Of a stretch of 64,000 bases of DNA, positions 1 through 10,378 are shown one piece after another. The DNA is taken from the NCBI GenBank assembly GCA_947179155.2, contig OX359286.1:17546264-17610263 (forward strand), written 5' to 3'. The position numbers and the translations under genes were made by a program. The notes under the pieces were generated by a model that searched no databases, was not told where the DNA came from, and saw only the letters and a program-made list of their open reading frames with translations. Origin of the DNA: Hedera helix. Its lineage: Eukaryota; Streptophyta; Magnoliopsida; Apiales; Araliaceae. Position 1 is the stretch's first letter. The number at the start of each line of letters is the position of its first letter.

Positions 1-2310
1 GCCCGCAAGATTTCTGAATAGGTAGAGCTTTATGAAGCCTGATCAAACCAGTCCCGTCTTTTTCTTCTGTGAATTGAACTATTATTTCCACTTTTTATTA
101 TTTTTAATAAATTTATATATCTATTTTTCTTTTAAAGATATAAAATTAACATAAAGTAAGTTTAAATAATAGTATTTTTTAATTTTAAAAAATACATTAC
201 ATTATTAATGAAAAATTCAGGTACCGTTAGATTACAAATGATGAAATAAAGTATAAGTTGAATTCTTGGATATTGAATCACAAAGATAAAAGAGTGAAAA
301 TTGTATTACAAATAAAACTTAGGAATGATAGAAGAGTGAAAATCTTTTGCTTGCCAAATTTAGCATTTTTTATTAAAATAAATCACGTGACTCAAAATAA
401 AAGGATAGTTAAGTCTTTAAGGGTATATATCATTTATCTTGACTTCGATCTTTCCTCAATCTTTTTTCCATCACGCATTAGTCACGTGATTACAATTTTT
501 CGTATTTCCAAAGATATTTAAAATCTTCTATCAATCTGAAAAATTAAGTCTTTTATGGGTATATATCATTTATATTTATTTCAATTTTTTTAATTTTTTC
601 TTCATCATCGCATAGTAACTTCGTGCCTATATTTTTCTATACTTTTAAAGATATTTTGGATCGAAATTATCCAAAATACTCTCATTTAATTTGGACCAAT
701 TATTATTCACATGTCACCAAAAACATTAGTTTATATATAGAAATTTAAATATATTAAAATTCGTTGAAATATTAAGATTCAAGTTATAATAAGTGAAAAA
801 GTTAAAAGTTTAAATATATTTAAACTTAGAGAGAGTGAGTCAGTGATTACCATCTTTCTGGTGTAAGAGGTTATTTTTGCAAGAGTGCATAATGGACTTG
901 GTCACCAAGTGACGTGACATTCACCTGTATCCGACCAAGTGTCGTGTTGCCACCATGTATATCACATGGATGTCTTAAACTTCATAAAACTCACAATCTC
1001 TTCGGCCAAGTTCAGTGCTACATTAAGAAAATGTACAACAGGGGGCCCAGAATGATTCATATGATGTCGATATTATAAATTATAAATTATTATAATTTAT
1101 AAATTATACTTCATTCTTTATTTATTTATTTATTTAATAATAAAGCATGCATTAATATTGAAGCACAGTACAACGATTGCACGTTTATTTTCTGTCGATA
1201 AATTATTCAAATAAGTTAAATTGTGATTTGTAATATTTTGTCTATATCTGGGTACACGTATAATCAAATGATATAGCCTACATTTCAAATCACACCAAAT
1301 AAAATCGTGGAACTAATTATTTAAGGCATCTTCCACATGCACAAAGAGATTAACTAGCTTGCATATAGACTGAGAATCCTAGTCGCGTAAATTTTAGGTA
1401 GTTTAAAGGCTCATTTGTTTCGCCGTGCTTGGGCATTTGTTAGAAAAGTGCATTACGTAAGTTTAAAAAAATGCGCTTAAATGAACAAAATTTTTAAATA
1501 CGTTTCCAAAAATTCTTAAAGTTCCTAAACTTTTGCTAAGTCCCTCTGTCAATGAGATCTTAATCTAATAATTAAAATTGAGATTTTCAAACCTATTTGA
1601 TTCTGCTCATCGTTATTGGTTAAGTTTATGTTTCTTCTTCATTGTACAGTTTTCTTTTCTTTATTATGTGACTTTTCTTCCTCAATGTAGCTGGGACTTT
1701 CCTTTGTTGGGAAAATTCCTTGAACTAAAATCGTTTATGATGAATTAAATAATAATCAAAAAATACTTTGCCAAATAAATATTACACAATTCTACCAAAT
1801 AAATAAAATATCGCAAAAAGAAAAAAAAAAGTACGAAAATAAGTCAAACACAAAATACTAAATTTATGTGAAAAAACCCTCTAAAATAAGAGGTAAAAAC
1901 TACAAGTCGAACTATGAAAATTCCACTATAATCAATTGTGAGTACAAATAGTCCTTCCAAGTTTTAACACCACAAACTCAAAATAATGTAAATTTAAGGA
2001 AGTACAAGAATACCTTAATTTGAGTGAAAACTCAAATTACCTTACCACACAAAATCCTCCAAATTAATTAAAATCTTCCAACAATTAATTGATCTAAATA
2101 GATGGTAACACCCGTGAATAAACCTTCACAAACAACTCTCAATTTTCTTTCGTTCCGTAATGAAATTAACATTCATTGTTGCTATAATTTCTTCTACCAA
2201 AAATCAATACCACCACTGCCTCACAATTATTATACCTTTTGTTTCACAGAGACTTCTTGCCACATAAGTCCCATATATACATAATATATATTGCCAATTT
2301 GATTTTAGAA
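1..2310. other. AT-rich intergenic DNA without a supported gene
   Basis: I see no convincing coding region, RNA gene or element boundary here. The longest open frame (258-521, 87 codons) has low-complexity, AT-driven composition and no recognisable domain. The first 80 bases are less AT-rich and could be the edge of something outside the window. An AT-rich near-palindrome at about 1070-1110 is the only local structure noticed. Confidence 0.5.
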
Positions 2311-2313
2311 CAA

Positions 2314-2326
2314 CACTACAAGAAAA
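2314..2326. repeat. CACTA terminal inverted repeat (left end)
   Basis: CACTACAAGAAAA matches the 13-bp terminus typical of CACTA elements. It is the only copy seen in the window. Confidence 0.8.
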
Positions 2327-2334
2327 AGGATTAA

Positions 2335-2610
2335 ATTCGACGGAATATTTCATCGTAAATAGCCCTATTCTGTCGGAATAAGATTATTTTCGACGAATAT
2401 TCTATCGAGGATTATCTAGTCGGCAATAATTCAGTCGGTAATTATGTGAAAAATATATTTCTTCGAGGAATTATTGCTAACGGAACTTCTGTCGGGGACA
2501 CAGTAATTCTGATGGACTTATGTGTCGAAAATATATTACCACGTGTCATGTCCTAACTGATTCTAGGAAATACTATTTTCGACGGAATTTTCGTCAAAAA
2601 TAGCTTATTT
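2335..2610. repeat. CACTA subterminal repeats
   Basis: Roughly ten short copies of a CGACGGAAT / GTCGGAAT-like motif occur here in direct and inverted orientation in otherwise AT-rich DNA. In En/Spm-type elements such arrays bind the element-encoded DNA-binding protein. The assignment here rests on location next to the CACTA terminus and on the repetition itself. Confidence 0.6.
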
Positions 2611-2929
2611 CATTAGAAATAATGATTATTTTTTTTATAAAAAAAATTGTTTTTCCAATTTTTAGGTTTTTAAATCACATTTTAGTACCTGTACCTATTT
2701 TTAATTTCATCAATAACACATACATATAAACTAACTTTCAATGTATAACTGTTTTAAATCCTAACAATAACACGTAGATATAAACTAACTATATGAAGTA
2801 CAATGTAAGTTTGATGTATAAAATATAAGTTAAACGTACGATTATAATGATTACAATGATGTACAAATATAAGTTACACGGTTACAATAATGTACAATGC
2901 AACTAAAATTAACAATATAAGTATCATCG

Positions 2930-3450
2930 GGTGTGGGTCGATGGTGCTACTCCGGTATCTGAAAATCATTGCCATCATAAGCGAGCTCGTTATCCCCGCT
3001 CATCATCGCTATCCTGTTGATACACAAAAAATATGTATAATGTAAGTCTGTAGTTGAGAATTGCATAAAAAACTAAATATCATTTTAAGTAACATACAGA
3101 ATATATAACTTAAAATGAAAAAATACCTTAGTAGTCGAGGACTGACTCAACATTGGCTCAAAAGTCTCCAACAGTAGAGTAACCACCATTCGTACCACCT
3201 CGTTGTGTATCGCGGGGAACTACTCTAAAAAGATACTCGTACTCTCGGCGGTGGCCTTAACTGCAATATCTTGAGCAAGCTGATAAAGGCGCGCATGGCT
3301 AGGTAAGTCCTAATGACGAAATATCATATCTGTACCAAATATCTCTAACACTGCCGTCATGACCCTTTGGAATATCTCGTCACCCAAGCCAGTACTCGTA
3401 TGTGATGGTCCAGTAGGTGCTCTCGGATGCTGATGCTGGTTAGAGCTTAC
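2930..3450 (-). pseudogene. Broken CACTA internal gene (Ptta/En-Spm-like, uncertain)
   Basis: Reading the minus strand from 3450 downward gives one long protein-like frame through 3121. It includes the peptide GLGDEIFQRVMTAVLEIFG and later VVRMVVTLLLETFEPMLSQ, and is interrupted by two in-frame stops (near 3308 and 3220). A splice-donor-like GT follows the frame at about 3127. A second short block at 2935-3015 on the same strand, preceded by an acceptor-like CAACAG, reads as an acidic tail. Composition and position just inside a CACTA terminus suggest the second gene of an En/Spm element, but I do not recognise a diagnostic domain. It is certainly not intact. Confidence 0.45.
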
Positions 3451-3879
3451 AAAAATAAAAATAACTTTACTACTAATTTATGAAGCGATATAAATTATAA
3501 AATAATGAGAAATATAATAAAATAATTAATTACCTGAAGGTAATGTATATGTTGGTACCATCGGCAGCCCCAACACTTAATACTTACTCGTACTACTACT
3601 AGGGGATCTCGAGATGTGACCGAAAGATCCATTTCCTCATCCTGAGATAAGCAAATCTCGGGCATAGAAATGGTGGAATCTAACGGTTTAGAATCTTCCC
3701 TAACAGCCCGTAACTCAGCTACACGCTAGTCCTAGAGATTTTGAAATCAATCCTATAATTTATTATTTATATGTTAGTTAATTAAATTATTTTATTAACT
3801 ACCTAACATTAACAATTATTTATAACAATAACAACTGTTACACATATAACTAATGCTACAAAAGATGTAGTCAAGTCTG

Positions 3880-4890
3880 TCAAGCCCATAAATTTGGCTC
3901 CCTTTCAAAGCCAATTTGGTGCTTACGGTACAATCTCATTCTTAATCTTTACAACATTCATTACCAATATATTTGATAAAAACCTATTTATTTAAAAACT
4001 TTGCAACATCTCTTTATTCTAGAATCGTACTCTTTATAATTTTCTATTACATTACAAAATCATTATGATTTATTCTATTAGATTAATTATGATTATTCAT
4101 AAACTCACAATCCAACACTAAATCTTTTTTCCTATACATTCATCTTTACTTGTCCAATCGGGACTCGTAATATTAACAATCATCTAGCATGGTTAAATGC
4201 TCTACTTACTCTACAACTTTTCTAACATTTACTCTTTACAAAAGATCTTTACCCCAAAAGGGTTTCATCATAATATTTAATCAATTCTAACAATAGAGTT
4301 TTGTTACCAAGAATTTAAACTTCAACCACTTCTAATCATTAACTATTTTTTTTTCTTTGCCTTTACTGGAACCTTAGAATTTCTCAGGTTTCACTGAAAA
4401 TGTTTGTTTTAAGCAAGGGTGAGCAACTATGTTGCTCAACAAGTTTAACAACTATCACATAACACATACTTCACGTTTAGTGCATGCTTCACATTTAATA
4501 CATGCTTCACATTTCTCATGCTTCACATTTAATACATGCATTACACTTAATACATGTTTCCCATCTTCTCACATTTCACATTTATCTATTCCTACATATG
4601 ATAGAGTTCACAATACTCATGTTTACTGAATTTACATAAAACAACTAACTTCAATCATCATTTGAACAATTAACTTTAATCAACAACTGAATATCAGTAA
4701 CGCAAAATGCACATTAATAACAAGTTCACAAAAATGTCACATAATATTGAAAAACTTGTACGTACACAATATATAGGTTTAATTACATATAGCAGCAAGT
4801 TCATGCATAACAATAATTTTTGAAAAACTTGTCTAATTAGATTATTCGGCTTACGCTAATATTTTGCAATCCTTATAATGTTCTGAACTC
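3880..4890 (-). mobile_element. Fragment of a reversed gypsy-type LTR
   Basis: On the minus strand this stretch carries the two-part signature seen in the other long LTRs of the window: an ACAAGTT-type box (about 4820) and a TGAGC...GCTCA hairpin (arms 4420-4424 and 4434-4438) flanked by AACTTGTTGAGC. No LTR ends or target duplication could be located. A local array of CATGCTTCACATTTAATA-like short repeats lies at 4480-4580. The piece is probably a truncated LTR, bounded on the left by the CACTA remnant and on the right by the next LTR. Confidence 0.4.
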
Positions 4891-5695
4891 TGAAGAATAT
4901 TGTAATCCAAATTTATATGAATAAATAAAGATTGAATTACACTTTAAACCTGTTACAGAATTTTTATATGTGTTTATTTTTGTGTTTTGTTTGGAGAATC
5001 CAACTTAAACAATTATTAAAAAAATAAAAGTTATTTGTTTTTGAAAACCTAAAGTTAAGGTTTGGAAAAAACTTAAAAAGGGTTAAAACCTAAACCTTAA
5101 CCCTAAAACCTAATGTGAAAAAGAAGTTAAAACCTAAACCCTAATTTAGAAACCCTAAAGTTCAAAATATAAACCCTAGAAAAATACTATTCATAAAAAC
5201 ACGTATAAATATGAAAATTATACGAATAGAATACAAAAATAATACGATAACAATATGAAAATTATATGGTATAAATACGAAAGGTCAACTTTGAATAGTA
5301 AAAGTCAACTATACAAATTAGTATACTTAATCAAGATTAAGGCTATACTAAGTAAGTTTAATTAGTTAAATGAATCATTAATCAACCAATCAAAAGCTAT
5401 ATTATTCAAAGGACTAAATTACCCTTGAACTAAGCTTGGTAAAAGACCATCAATGCCCCTCAAATAATTGATTATTTAAGCAACCATACAAGGCCTAGTA
5501 CTATTCCTTTGGTCTTGATCTTGGCCATTGAAATGTGAGGTGATGATGTCAGCAAACACAATGATGGACAAACTTAAATGGCATTTAAAGCTCCTTTGGC
5601 CGGCCACTTTTATGGACTAAATGGGATGATAAATTTATTTTACTTAGCTTGGAAGTTTTGTAATAAAGACTAAAATACCCTAGTTTTAGTTTTCC

Positions 5696-5703
5696 TATAA
5701 ATA
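5696..5703 (+). promoter_or_regulatory. TATA box of LTR K
   Basis: TATAAATA lies about 800 bases into the LTR copy, in the same sequence context as the TATA boxes of the LTR at 10379-14000 and, reversed, of LTR J (48098-48105). Confidence 0.6.
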
Positions 5704-6655
5704 GAGAGCTAGTTCTTCTCATTTCCTTACTAATTTCTAAAGCTTAAAGTCAAATGTCAAAGCTATACATATATTGAGAGAGAATCTAGTGAGTTACTAT
5801 CAAGGAAATTACAAAGAAATAGTTAAAGCTTGCAATAACAAAAGGTACAATCTCTAGTCATTATAATGCTTGATTTTTCTTTCATCCTTAGTTTTAACAA
5901 ATTAATGCTTGGAGTATCGTATTTTATCAATTCTGTTAAAGAAAAAATGAAAACAGTTTGCAGCAGTCCCCTTACTATCGAAATCTGTGTAAATCAGTAA
6001 GGAATTTCAAATTTTGGTCTAAATATAAATTTTAGAGACAGAAGTTATAAACGCATGAAATTTTGAATGACTAAAAAATATTTTAAAACGAAGAAGTTAT
6101 GACCATTTAACTGAGTCGGGGTTTGACAACCAATGCAATTGTCCACTTTTTAAAAAGTGCATTAAAAATGAGTTTTTGAGTTTTCAAATTTTCCAAATAA
6201 ATCCATCTGTGGAAATAGTCTAAACAGGCTATAAAAACACTTATTAAGAAATAAAATTCGACAAACTAACATTCGAGTACACGTAAATAATTATGTAGGC
6301 ATTTAACGCTTTATCGGAAACACTCTAAATTGCTTCGAGGCAAGGTTTCTATCATTAACCTTTGTGTACTTATTTTTTTATGTGATTTATACATCTTGTA
6401 CAAACAACATGTTATAAATCTTTTATATGAAAGTTATTGCTTCTTGTTTTTGGCATAACTTGAGAAATGAAATGTTCCTTCGTGATATATTTCCAAACAT
6501 GCTTTATTTTATCAAACCAAATTGTCTTGGGGCGATCTTGACATGTAAAGTAAATTGAGATGAACGAATATGTAGCACTGTTCATGACAAGTCTAGTGTA
6601 GTGTATGTTATGCATAACATATGATGTCGTTAAGTTGATCCCCTTTCTATGTCCA

Positions 6656-7989
6656 TGTTGCCTCAATTCGTCTTAACACTTTAACACGCAAGTATACGTG
6701 TTCGGTTGCAATATTTAGCAAGCAAGGATATCGTTCCCACGAGGAAATAGATTAATAATTATTAATTACTAATTTTTAACCAAATTAATCCTATTTAAAC
6801 TACGATGGATAATTGTAAATTAAAATAAAACTTAATTGAAATTAACTTCTAAATAATTAACCACAAGAACAAATGCAGATTTGTCAGCTTAAGATTACAA
6901 CTTCCCTTAGTGTCTCATTTAAATCAATGTACTTCCTCTTTAATTAATTAATTAAACTGGATCACTAACCAAGAATTTTTTATAGTACCCGTGCACCTCT
7001 TCCGATAGCACATGAACGAATCCTCCGAAATCTGGCCTTAAGGAGACAGAATTATAAGGAACATCCCAGTTAATTAACTCACTATATTCCTATGTGAATT
7101 ATGTCAACTAGGATTTAAATTCAGATTCTCTTATTGGCTGCAAATGACATATAGGTATATTTCTATCCTATATGCTAAGCATATTAATCTTAACACAGAT
7201 TATATGAACAGTTGTTATAATACCCAAATCTAATCTTATTCTCTATTTTCCAGCTTTGTATAGATTATCTCGGTAATTGTTAGCTAGACAATTAATCAAC
7301 AAGCACAAGTTATGATAAACGATTTAGGAATAACTAACTTTAACTAAAGAGGAAGCAATCAATTTAAACTATACACTAAGTTTCATTACAATCTTAATGT
7401 AAAATTTAGTTCATAGTGTCTAGACAGAGAATCATCAAATTTATCAATAAAAATATCCTAGAGATTACAAAAATTAAGGATAAAAGAAAGGATTAGAAGA
7501 AACTATAATGGTTACTCATAAACTCTGTCTTGAATCCTCCTAAAGTTTACAAAATCTCCCTCTGTTCTTCCTCCTTCTCCACCAAAAAAATCGTCTCTGC
7601 TTTTGCTGCAGCGTTAGTTCTTCACACATCCCCCTCTTCTTGGTAGTTAAATAACCTCCTTTTTTCCATTCAATTTTTGCTCAGAATTCCCATGCTTTTC
7701 AGAATTTTCAAAGTTCCAAATTGGCTGATTCTGATCATGGGCGTCTAGACGCCGGCCCTAGTACAAATCTAGGCGTCTAAATGCCAGTCAGTGGCACCAT
7801 ATTTACAAAATTGCCATTTTCAGAAATTTTCATTTCTTTTAATTACTTTCTTCTCCAAAATGTCATCTACGTCCCTCCTGCTCCAACTTGCAATAGATAA
7901 ACATAAAAAAAAAAAACCTAAAAACACTTAAAGGTAGCAACTATTAGCTCTAATGATACCTGATTCGTAGGTATAAAATCCACTCATCA
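6656..7989 (-). mobile_element. Solo LTR H, reversed, with GTCCA target duplication
   Basis: A 1334-bp sequence starting TGTTGCC and ending CACTCATCA is flanked on both sides by GTCCA (6651-6655 and 7990-7994). Read on the minus strand it begins TGATGAGTGGATTTTATAC and ends GGCAACA, a canonical TG...CA LTR. There is no priming site, internal region or coding sequence, so it is a solo LTR left by LTR-LTR recombination. A short GC-rich patch at about 7735-7800 holds repeated GGCGTCTAGACGCC-like half sites. Confidence 0.85.
7741..7785. repeat. Short inverted repeat inside solo LTR H
   Basis: GGCGTCTAGACGCC is a perfect 14-bp palindrome (about 7740-7753), followed within 25 bases by another TAGGCGTCTA half. 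It is the only CpG-rich structure in this LTR and parallels the palindromic islands of the longer LTRs. Confidence 0.55.
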
Positions 7990-9009
7990 GTCCACTATAT
8001 GGTTCTAAGTCGAAAGATAAACGAACAGTTTAAGGTCTAACCACAACTCAGTTTTGTTATGTTAAAATATTTGTGATATCAATTGTTATGCTATGAATCT
8101 TTTCAATCCATATCGGTGTGAGTTCTCTTATATACTATGTATTTAAGACTTGCTGAGCATTTTTAGCTCACCCTTGCAAATAAACCCAAATAGACCTGAG
8201 AGCTCTGGCTCAAAGAAAAAAGAAAAGAAGAAATGTGTAGACTAGTTTACTGTTTTCCTTACTTGTTCTTAAATGTAATGATAATAACAATTTGTAATAA
8301 AAACAAGTCTCACACATGTAATCGAGTATTATATTAATATTATCATGTTTCATCACATCCTCTTATTATGTCTTTACTTTTATAAGACTTAGAATTGTTA
8401 AACATTAACACAGTATTGATATGAACTACTTATTAGAATGAGGATGGTAAATAACATTAGGAGTACTGTAAGCATCCAACATAGGACTAATCGATGTTCA
8501 ATGGTCAAATTCATCGTTAGGTTTGTCAGACCCAAGTACAAGCTTGTTATTACTATTCTGAATGCAAGATAAGTAGGATTATTAATATGAAGAGATATCA
8601 CTATAACCAAATGTGTTTCGAGTGAGGGTTTTAACTAGTTTGGTATGTTCTGTATAGAAAGATACAAACATTTGTTACAGATAAAGATGCAAACATTTAT
8701 CTCGGATGAAGATGCAAACATTCATCGCGAGATTCTCTATTCTTAAAAACCATCCTAATTATTTAATATTGTGAATCTTGGATATGTGAAGTTATAGAAT
8801 ATTTAAATATTAAGGTTAAATTGGTATAAGTGAGTACTAAGTCTATTACATCGATTACAATGTCTTATTATGAAATAATGAAAGATCTTAGGGAATTAAG
8901 TGAGAACTTTGTTTATGAATAAAGAAAATCATCTATAGACCTAATGATTTAGCATTTATAGTGAGTACTAAATCAGTTATAGAAAGTATAGTGATTTAGG
9001 GACATCACA

Positions 9010-9440
9010 TTCCTTGTACAACCTACACATATTACTAGGGTCGAACTACCATTTAGACACTATTGGACAATTCATATTGCTTTAATGTACTTAAATACCC
9101 ATTTTATACATAAATTTAACTTATTGTTTCCAAGAAAAATCGACCGAACCTGACCCAACCCGAATAATAAAAATAAATAGACTGTTGGCCTGGTGTTGCT
9201 GCACCATATTTAAGCTTATATTTGGTGCGATCGTGCTAAATGGGTAGAACTCCAAACCCTAGTTTAGATTGCACGACCCTCGCTCGCTAAAACTACCATA
9301 ATTTCTTCGCGTCTTAATATTATTTAGTGATTCAAGGGCCTACGTCTTTGTAACTTCCCCCTCTACAATTTTTCTTTTGGACAAAAATCTAAATTTCAAA
9401 CACACTAGGTTGTACATCGCTCACAAGAACATATAAAAAA
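9010..9440. other. Short stretch with no recognised feature
   Basis: Between the end of LTR K and the reversed LTR fragment that follows I see no open frame of interest, terminal motif or repeat. It is slightly less AT-rich than its surroundings and could be old host DNA or an unrecognised element piece. Confidence 0.4.
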
Positions 9441-10378
9441 TAAGTTTCATAGTTCTTTGATTCAATGGCTAAATCTTAACATCTCATGCATTATTTAGCT
9501 AGTTTATAATGTTATATGACACTAATATTGTAATACATAATCATAAATCTTCAAAACAGCTTATACACTTGAGTTTAATGGTTTAGAAAATTATTGTACA
9601 ATCTAGGTTTTCTTACTTTCAAAAATCATTTCCATCTTCTTATTTTTCATCTATCAAAATATACTTTGACCACATAAACTCCATCAATACCACTTTATAC
9701 ATTTGGATCCACCATGATCCATGATCACAATATCAAACTCCCACAACCAAGCATGGTTATAAACAACAATAAATATAAAATGAAGTAACTAACTTAAAAC
9801 TTGAGGGATATAACATTTTTAAACCTTCTATTGATCTTCCTCTTGCTTGATGCTTGATTAACTTAGCTTGAATCCTCTTCCTTCTTGCTTGATGTCCGAA
9901 AATGGAAGCACTCTATCTTCTTTCCTATATTTGCTCTCAAGCTTCCATTTTCTCTTGAACTTTCTTTACACTTAGTGAAAAAAAATATGAAGTAACTTCC
10001 TTTCTTTCTTTCTTCTTACTCACTAATCTTTCCATAAATGGAAAGTTATGGAACAAACAAAATCTTCCATCTACTTATTTATACATATATGTATATATGT
10101 ATATGTTATCCACAACTTTTCAAGGACCCTAATGCCCCTCGTCTTGCTTAGCAAATGACTTCCAACACCCCTCCATGTTTTAAACATTCAAGGACCCTAA
10201 CGCCCCTCATCTTGCTTGGTAAATGAGTTTCTCATACCCCTCCATGTTTTAAACATCCAAAGACCCTAATGCCTTTCATCTTACTTGGCCAATGACTTTC
10301 TCATGCCCCTCCATGTTTTCAACATTTAAGGACCCTAATGTCCTTCATCTTGCTTGGCAAATAACTTCCTCATGTCCC
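9440..10378 (-). mobile_element. Reversed LTR fragment M with promoter and minisatellite
   Basis: On the minus strand this piece reads: minisatellite of about 68 bp, then a TATA-type run (about 10060-10110), then purine-rich leader-like sequence. The minisatellite continues for a few bases beyond the solo LTR inserted at 10379-14000 (14001-14010), and the fragment then runs to about 14045, where it meets element A. Neither LTR end could be identified, so the fragment is truncated on both sides. Confidence 0.45.
10121..10378. repeat. 68-69-bp minisatellite, almost four copies
   Basis: Units start at 10121, 10189, 10258 and 10327. Each carries AAGGACCCTAATGCCCCTC, then a CTTGCTTGGCAAATGA-like middle and CCCCTCCATGTTTTAAACAT. 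Units are 68-69 bp and differ at several positions, so the array is not recent. The fourth unit is cut by the solo LTR at 10379 and resumes briefly after 14000. Confidence 0.9.

Larger units (their letters stand above)
2314..3790 (-). mobile_element. Degraded CACTA (En/Spm) DNA transposon, one end visible
   Basis: The stretch starts with CACTACAAGAAAA (2314-2326), the usual terminus of plant CACTA transposons, preceded by CAA (2311-2313), which could be the 3-bp target duplication. From 2335 to 2610 there are many short CG-containing repeats of the type TCGACGGAAT / GTCGGAAT in both orientations, as expected for the subterminal transposase-binding region. A broken reverse-strand coding region follows at 2930-3450. 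I could not find the matching inverted terminus (CTTGTAGTG) downstream, so the element is probably truncated near 3.8 kb. The right boundary given is approximate. Confidence 0.7.
4900..9009 (+). mobile_element. Gypsy-type LTR copy K, interrupted by a solo LTR
   Basis: This is a relative of the solo LTR at 10379-14000: both contain the AAACCTAAACCCTA block (here about 5050-5165), a CCTATAAATAG promoter box (5694-5704), the AAGTTATGACC-type module (about 6040-6110), the TGAGC...GCTCA hairpin (8154-8170) and a similar terminus (here GGGACATCACA, ending at 9009). The left end is not clear and appears truncated. A reversed solo LTR with a target duplication sits inside it at 6656-7989. The region 6350-6650 matches the relative poorly and may hold another unidentified piece. 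Confidence 0.55.

Noticed and set aside
258..521. 87-codon open frame near the left edge
   Set aside because: AT-driven composition rich in I, K, N and F, no domain, no splice or promoter context. Expected by chance in this base composition.
5085..5165. Telomere-like CCCTAAA words
   Set aside because: The words (AAACCCTAA, AAACCTAAACCC) are irregular and recur in related LTRs at 10705-10745 and, reversed, 54370-54420. They belong to the LTR and do not mark an old telomere.
10121..10378. Regular repeats that could suggest a CRISPR-like array
   Set aside because: The units are head-to-tail without unique spacers, in a plant LTR. It is a minisatellite.
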